NCBI GenBank assembly: GCA_008704415.1 | Contig: VXIS01000321.1 | Coordinates: forward strand, 1 to 54,830 | Source of the DNA: Sphaerosporella brunnea | Taxonomy: Eukaryota > Ascomycota > Pezizomycetes > Pezizales > Pyronemataceae | Length of the DNA: 54,830 nt | Direction: 5' to 3' | In this document: piece after piece, positions 49,408-54,830 of the stretch | Position numbering within the stretch: the stretch's first letter is position 1 | How the letters are laid out: each line of letters starts with the position of its first letter | Translations under genes and position numbers: made by a program | Notes under the pieces: generated by a model | What the model saw: the letters and a program-made list of their open reading frames with translations, nothing else | What the model was told of the DNA's origin: nothing | Database searches by the model: none

Positions 49408-50100
49408 ATAACCTGCACAAAAAAATAAAACAATGAAGGAAAATTCACAAATATACCGTAAAAACTCGAGAGCAAGAGAATGGGCTACGTCACTGGCTAA
49501 GTCACTGCACCATGTGGCAAAGTCACTAAGCCCACATGGCGCAGCCCGAGCATACAAGCGACCCGTAAGTAACGGATTAAAATCCGTATACTACGGATTT
49601 AAAGAGCTTTACGGATTTACAAATCCGTAACTTACGGGTCAGGGGTGGGTGAGGTACAAAAATATGTATCTTTACGGATAACAAGATACGTGACTAACGG
49701 AAACGAGTGACATCCAGTGGGTCGAATTTTTCACGCATCTTCTATCCGTCGGTCACGGATTGCTTTACGGATTTTTCCACCCATTAGGGAGGTTCTGTGG
49801 GTGGCGTACGTACTATGCCGGGGTGAAAAAAGGGTCTGTACGTACGAAAAAAAAAAAGAGGTTTTGCGTGGCGACGGGGTTTCGAACGTAGCGAGCCAGT
49901 TGCGAATATCAAAATCTTTGGCTCCGACAGAGAGCTCACCAACAAAGAAAACTTCGCGCAACAGAAAATTTTACGGCAGCAAAGTGAACGGTACCCGGAA
50001 TTGAGATATAGAGAGCTTGAGGGTGGCAGCCGCTGCCCCAGAATAAATACCCCCCCCCCCCCGGGAAAGCCATGAGAACCCGCTGCTAATAACCTTAGAA

Positions 50101-51486
50101 ATGTCCGGCTCTCAGCTTCCCCCGCTTGCTATATTCTTGAACGACGGCACGACCCTCAAACCGGCCGCCCGTACCCTCCCCCACTACCCCGCCCCTAGAG
50201 GTCTTGCGCTCCAGAGCAACTTTGAGCCCGCCACTGGACCCACCCCCGCTCCAGCGCCCGTCCCAGGGCCCGTACAAGCGTCCGCTCCGGCGCCCGTCCC
50301 AGGGCCCGTACGAGCGTCCGCTCCGGCGCTCGTTCCAGCGCCCGTCCGAACGCCCGTTCCAGCGCCGGCCGTTCCAGCGCCCGTCCCAGCGCCAGTCCGA
50401 ACGCCCGTTCCAGCGCCGCCCGTTCCAGCGCCGCCCGTTCCCACTACTCACTACCCTGCCCCCAGAGGCCCTGCGCACCAGAGCAACTTTGGACCCACCA
50501 CTGGGTCCACCCCCGCTCCAGCGCCTGTCCCAGCGCCGGTCTCAGCGCCGGTCTCAGCGCCGGTCTCTACACACACTCCAAGGCCCGCAGCAGATGTTGA
50601 GGGAAAAGAAGAAGACGAAGAAGAAGACGAGGACGAGGAGGGTCCGCGAAGGAGGAGGGTGGTTTTGCAAAATGAAGATACCAAAGCACGGCTAGTGAAG
50701 CTGTGCATCAATAATTTCCCACGCTTCCTAGAAGGAAGCGAGCGCTTCTATAAGGAGATGCGAAATGAGTTTATGGACCGCACTGGACTCGATGTCAATG
50801 TGAAAGAATACATGCACCGCTGGACTAAGGCGCGAAAAGCTCAGGTGCAAACTGACAAGTTCAAAAGCGGTGTGGGGCGACACCATGGGGAATTCGAACA
50901 AGCGTTAGACCGCTGGATTGAAATGGTAAATACAGCAATAGAAAAAAAAGAATCAAAGAAAAAGGGCAAAGCCGAAGAGGTAGTTATCATCCACGACACT
51001 GCTAGAACCTTACTGACTGCCTTGTAGGCCCAAAACAAGCAGGTCGAGAGCTTAAAAGTTCGCGAAGCCATGAAGCGGACGTATTCCCAGCGGCACCAGG
51101 AAGGGTCGGGGGAGTGTGACGGGGATACAGACGAAGACCGACCGCAAGAACCTGAAACCCGGAGGTTCCGCCCTGCCGAGTCAAAAAAGCGTACAACAGA
51201 CCGCGTTCTTCATGGAATGAAGACAAATAGCCAAGACCTGGTACACGCGGTTCAACAAATAGAGCAAAAAAAGATGGATCGACTGGAATCCATCTTAACC
51301 AAAGTGGTCGCTGGTGCCGACAGCTCTACATCGTCGCCAGTACCAGGGGTAGAAGGAAAATTGGCTCTCATGGAACAGACTGTCAATACAATACAGTCTG
51401 ATATACAACAACTAAAGGCTGGTATGGATGGTGTAAAGCCTTTATTGGAACGGTTGGCTTTGTTTCTTGAAGAGGGGCCGCAGTAA
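50101..51486 (+). CDS. Myb/SANT-like DNA-binding partner protein of the Harbinger element
   Basis: A 445-aa protein in two exons: 50101-50979 and 51028-51486. The 48-bp intron (GTAGTT donor, CTGAC branch, TTGTAG acceptor) removes an in-frame stop at 51025-51027. The N-terminal 160 residues are Pro/Ala/Val repeats with PVPAPVRTPVPAP-type units, and a segment near 50180-50260 is repeated at 50440-50525. An acidic run and RRRR follow. Residues about 195-265 look like a trihelix/Myb-SANT domain (LCINNFPRFLEGSERFYKEM, then KEYMHRWTKARKAQVQ). The C terminus is a coiled coil (MEQTVNTIQSDIQQLKAGMD). PIF/Harbinger elements normally encode such a protein, which helps carry the transposase to the nucleus and ends. 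Confidence 0.8.
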
Positions 51487-51543
51487 ATGTATTTAGAGTT
51501 AGTGGAATAGAAGAAGGGAACAATAACTACTCTATATTAACTA

Positions 51544-52722
51544 CTATACATCTGCGACTGCTTCCTGATAATCCTCTTCACAAACCCCAAAGTATTCCCA
51601 CAGCGTCGGAGGTGAACATTCAAAATACGAAGCAACCTGAGATCCGTAGATACAGGTGTGGCAGTTGGTCAATAAAATTGCAGTGAATATCCAAGCTCCA
51701 ACAGCTGAAAGACCGATCTTTAGCTTTTTGTGATAGTCAATCAGACCAAAAAGATTGACTACTTTTCCAAAACCCCACTCTACCGCAATCCTCTGTCGAG
51801 CCATAATCGCGTTGAAGATACCCTCATCAGCTCCTAACTCTGTACCACGCCCCGCCCGGTAGGAGCTCATAATGACATCCTCCAACCCATAGCCTGCATC
51901 TCCATATACAAAGACTCGTTGGCCCTGGGTATTTTTGGAATATTGTTCCAGAGTTTCTGAAATTCCCGAGTCCTTCCAAATGCCCCAGTCTGCTGCTCTT
52001 CCTTCCCATGCTCCTGAAAGGTGAACAAACAGGCCGTCGGGTGCAACAATCCCCTGCCATGCAGTTGTGTGGGCATGCTTATATCCAGAATACATAATTT
52101 CTTGATCGCATGTTTCTGGCTGGGGGTGGCAAACTCGTCGGTGTGATCCATCAATAAAGCCCCAGATTTTTCCTGTCGGCTCGCCGTTTGCTTTAACACG
52201 GTTGCAGTAGAGCTCCAGCCGGTGCGGAGTTGAAAACTTCTCGTCCCAGAAAAGTTTAGACTCGTATTTCTTTAATAGATGGACGCAGACATCGTTAAAA
52301 ACGGTGGACTGCCAGCCAGTATCGCGGTTGAACGTTGAAATGCCATCTTTCAGCCGTCCGGGAAAGGATAGATGGTATAACGTTAACGCTAAGGCGTCAG
52401 CAGGCTTGAATCGAATGCCGTGACGAAAGCGACTGGGAATTTTAAAGATCGCTGCCATTTGCTTTACTTGGAGCTTCATAAAGCGTACAAACTCAAGGCA
52501 CCAGTCGTCGTCGTGGTCGTCGAGGCAGAACTTGTCGTCTGGATCGTACGTAATACGTCGTTTTGCCGTCCAGTCGCATATAGTTTTCGTCGGCCCAGCC
52601 ATTAATGAGGCTACATGCTGGCTTTGTATTTGCTCGAGCAGTAGGTGGGTGGAGGGAGTTTCACTGCAGATAAATGCAGCGACAGCGGTGATTAACTGAC
52701 TGGTAGTGGCGTTGAGCAGCAT
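51544..52722 (-). CDS. PIF/Harbinger DDE transposase (DDE_Tnp_4)
   Basis: A 392-aa single-exon transposase starting at ATG 52722. It would cut and paste the element at its inverted repeats in the nucleus. The catalytic triad is visible: Asp191 in WGFIDGSHRR, Asp275 in FVYGDAGYG and Glu315 in RIAVEWGFGKV. The family pattern is complete: MYSGYKHAHT, then APDGLFVHLSGAWEGRAADW, and a C-terminal helix rich in aromatic residues. An HTH-like helix region lies at about 95-150 (FKPADALALTLYHLSF). Length is normal for the superfamily. No stop or frameshift is seen, so activity is possible. It converges with the Myb-like gene, whose stop is 57 bp away. Confidence 0.92.
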   Translation of the reverse strand: MLLNATTSQLITAVAAFICSETPSTHLLLEQIQSQHVASLMAGPTKTICDWTAKRRITYDPDDKFCLDDHDDDWCLEFVRFMKLQVKQMAAIFKIPSRFRHGIRFKPADALALTLYHLSFPGRLKDGISTFNRDTGWQSTVFNDVCVHLLKKYESKLFWDEKFSTPHRLELYCNRVKANGEPTGKIWGFIDGSHRRVCHPQPETCDQEIMYSGYKHAHTTAWQGIVAPDGLFVHLSGAWEGRAADWGIWKDSGISETLEQYSKNTQGQRVFVYGDAGYGLEDVIMSSYRAGRGTELGADEGIFNAIMARQRIAVEWGFGKVVNLFGLIDYHKKLKIGLSAVGAWIFTAILLTNCHTCIYGSQVASYFECSPPTLWEYFGVCEEDYQEAVADV

Positions 52723-53880
52723 CGTGGGTGATTGATATTTTTTTGAAGTGGTGGTGGCTTTTAACTGGAGCTTCCCTCGAGCTCTCGCGGCTCACTTTGA
52801 GCTCCACCCCCCTGTCACATGTCGTCTCACCCGACCAATCAGAACTTTTGTTTACGGTTTTTTAGTACGCACTATCGCCACATTATATAAGTGCGCACTT
52901 TCTTTTCCCCCACCACCTGTACTGTGATACCCCATTCCGCTATCCTATCTCTGGTTTAGTGAAAACGCGTTGCTGTGGCGAACTAAGTACGTACGGACCC
53001 GCAGAACCTCCCTATTGTTCACGGAAGTTTGTTTACGTTTTTTTCTAATTGCTACGCGCACTGCGCATGCCTGCGGAAGCTGCCGATGATGACAAAAATG
53101 ACATTGACAGTATCTGTGATGTCTTGAGGTTGCCCAAGTCTGCGGGGAGACAACCAATACGACGATTTTCCGGACCGCCATGACATCAGATAACGCCTAC
53201 CGCTGCAACCTCAACTTCAGGCTGGAAATCTGGCGATATTTCTGGTGGCAGTGAACGGAAAAGGTGAGGAATTGATTGAGCTTTAGCACTGCAACGGTTG
53301 CAATACGGGCCATGGGGGGGGCAGAGTTGCCGGTCAGAATTGAAAAGTACGATTTGCATGTATATATGGAGAATACGGATGCGTCTGGACTGGGGCTGGC
53401 TACACAACTTGTCTGCATCCTTCATGATGCGGGTCCTCACCCACTCCACCCTCCACCCCCGACCCTCACTTCTCCCGCCCGCTCCGGATAACTCTACCTT
53501 TGGTGGGCGAGTAGGTTTCTCCGGCTGCCGCTCTTTATGGACTTTGTTAACGGATTTTTTACGGATTTTTTACGGGTTTTTTACCAATTATGTTTTTCCA
53601 CGCTTAACGGTTTGATTACTGGTTGATTTTTAATCCGTAAGTAACGTATTGCTTGTATGCTCGGGCAGTGATTTAGCCCATTCTCTTGGTTTCGAGTTTT
53701 TACGGTATTTCCGCGCTCTTTGGCTGTGGCTACGCCCCGTTTTTATACTTCTCACCTACCTGAATATTTGGTGCCAATTGTGCAATTTATTTTACTTCCC
53801 GGGCTTTTTTGTTGGGTGCAGGGCGGGAAGGCGGTCTTGTGGTGGCAGGCACAATCGCAGAATCTCACTCGAAGGCACTA
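52723..53880. other. Non-coding interior and subterminal repeats of the Harbinger element
   Basis: This is the region upstream of the transposase start. A TATATAA-like site lies at 52883-52890, about 160 bp upstream of the ATG. From 53530 to 53720 the sequence is rich in ACGGATT and its complement, mirrored at 49560-49700, as binding sites for the transposase or Myb-like protein could be. Confidence 0.5.
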
Positions 53881-53962
53881 GGAATTGAGATTGCCGCGTA
53901 GATTATCTCTTATCTTATCAATCCTCTATCAAGTGGGGTCCACCATCAAGTGGGTCCGGACT
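53878..53962 (-). repeat. Right terminal inverted repeat of the Harbinger element
   Basis: Mirror of 49326-49407, with an additional partial copy of the CCCACTTGATGG segment near the outer end. Confidence 0.8.
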
Positions 53963-54169
53963 TTAAGGGGACATTTGAAGAATTGCTGCAACGTGGAGGT
54001 TCCGAAATCTTCCGAGTCATTTCAGATGAATATACGTGTTGCGTGAAGATTGGTAATAATAGCTCTAACTCTGGGAGAAAGACGACAATATTTAGATGAT
54101 GGTATTTGACCTCTTGAATTGAATAATACCTGAAAAGTGATTACGAGCTGCTCCCACCGTAGAGTCATT

Positions 54170-54725
54170 GTGAATTACTCGCCCAACAGTGGCAACATAT
54201 GCTGGGGCTGGCAGCAGGGTAGGCAGCACAGCAGTAGATGCCATAGCTGTCCTCATGGATCACGCCCAAGAATCCTGGCTTAACTAACGCCTTGTTGACT
54301 TCCTGGTGAGGAATGCCAAGGGCGCCTTTGACAACGTATCCAAAAGCAGTACTCATTTACAGGCTGATAAGACTCCAGGCCTCGCACAGCCTCGTTTGAT
54401 GGGTTGCCTCCTTTATGGAGGTCAAAACGAAAGTTGAAGGAGAACTGAGCGGCCTCCTAGCCATTAGGACAGGCCTGCCTTAAAGGTAATCCTTTTCACC
54501 ATATCTTTCCAAGCTCTTCCCGGCAGTTGAAGCCCAAGTCAGCACGGCACCCAACGGAACCTTTGCCCTCTCCTACGCGAACGACATAATATGCGTTGCC
54601 ATAGGTAACAACACTCAACGCCTGCCTAGCGGCGACCTTGCGCTGGACTGACAACAATGCGTCGCCTTTGATGTCAAAAACAAAGGCCCTCGTTCTGACT
54701 AGGAAGCAGAAGCTACCGGTCATGT
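54170..54725 (+). pseudogene. Decayed LINE reverse transcriptase fragment (Tad/I-type)
   Basis: Plus-strand reading shows reverse-transcriptase remnants with stops between them. NAKGAFDNVSK at about 54312-54344 matches the conserved DVKGAFDNVSK block, and SYANDIICV at about 54571-54597 matches the YADD-like catalytic block with one Asp changed to Asn. AVAFDVK near 54659-54680 (read CVAFDVK) fits the block after it. In-frame stops and frame changes make it non-functional. It continues past neither edge with certainty. Confidence 0.6.
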
Positions 54726-54830
54726 GATGGGGCGGGCCGTCAAGTATAATAGGAACGTAACGCCACGGCTATGTAACGAGGCTCTGTCTACCAGAGTGTC
54801 GTGGAATTGAACTTGTGACCTTGAGAAACC

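Larger units (their letters stand above)
49326..53962. mobile_element. PIF/Harbinger-type DNA transposon, about 4.6 kb, apparently intact
   Basis: Long terminal inverted repeats bracket two genes. From the outside they read AGTCC, then ACCCCACTTGATAG, GGATTGATAAGA and AGATAATCTACGCGGCAATC. The right arm has an extra CCCACTTGATGGTGG block. The flanks read TAA on the left and TTA on the right, close to the TWA target of the superfamily but not an exact duplication. Subterminal inverted repeats extend inward (49440-49590 against about 53630-53720), with many TTACGGATT motifs. Inside, a Myb-like gene (plus) and a DDE transposase gene (minus) converge. Both frames look intact. Confidence 0.85.

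Noticed and set aside
54790..54830. tRNA-like B-box on the minus strand (GTTCAATTCC)
   Set aside because: The upstream half would lie outside the window, so it cannot be tested.

Overview
The window is nuclear DNA of a filamentous ascomycete (Pezizomycotina-type). Short GT-AG introns (about 48-195 bp, often with CTAAC/CTGAC branch sites) interrupt nearly every gene. The genes belong to fungal families: a YPL150W-type kinase, Mdm31, Sym1/Mpv17, a hybrid histidine kinase and a ULD_2 ubiquitin-like protein. Several repeats carry C-to-T/G-to-A differences of the kind left by RIP. A finer placement cannot be supported.

Layout. 1-1318: no gene seen. 1319-4187 (-): nine-exon Ser/Thr kinase. 4188-8824: long spacer with a MITE carrying perfect 50-bp terminal repeats (7458-7649) and a 46-nt A run. 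8825-11878 (-): 978-aa low-complexity protein. 11879-17819: spacer with two nested TA-flanked MITEs near 16.1-16.5 kb. 17820-19367 (-): four-helix membrane protein. 19368-24386: repeat-rich spacer with an LTR/PBS-like site, a GC-rich palindromic repeat family, a LINE 3' fragment and a broken ORF.

24387-31017 is a gene cluster: U1 snRNP C protein (with a 6-nt micro-exon), a mitochondrial DUF1640 protein, a small coiled-coil protein, and a hybrid histidine kinase on the minus strand. 31018-35862: spacer with three small inverted-repeat elements. 35863-38605 (+): ULD_2 protein. 39685-41024 (+): secreted cysteine-rich protein with two related units and a GPI-type C terminus. 41332-41987: TA-flanked element. 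42015-43065 (-): methyltransferase. 43407-44926 (+): membrane dipeptidase. 44993-45262: MITE between convergent genes. 45338-46090 (-): Sym1/Mpv17 protein. 46802-49096 (+): Mdm31.

49326-53962 is a 4.6-kb PIF/Harbinger-type DNA transposon with long terminal repeats, a DDE transposase and a Myb/SANT-like partner gene, both apparently open once one intron is removed. The window ends in a decayed Tad/I-type LINE reverse transcriptase.

The host genes are mostly unrelated housekeeping or signalling genes, not a metabolic cluster. Three encode probable mitochondrial proteins (DUF1640, Sym1, Mdm31). Two adjacent pairs are divergent with short shared promoters (methyltransferase/dipeptidase, Sym1/Mdm31). 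Mobile DNA fills the gaps. All exon boundaries were inferred by eye from splice consensus, frame and family similarity; no transcript data were available.
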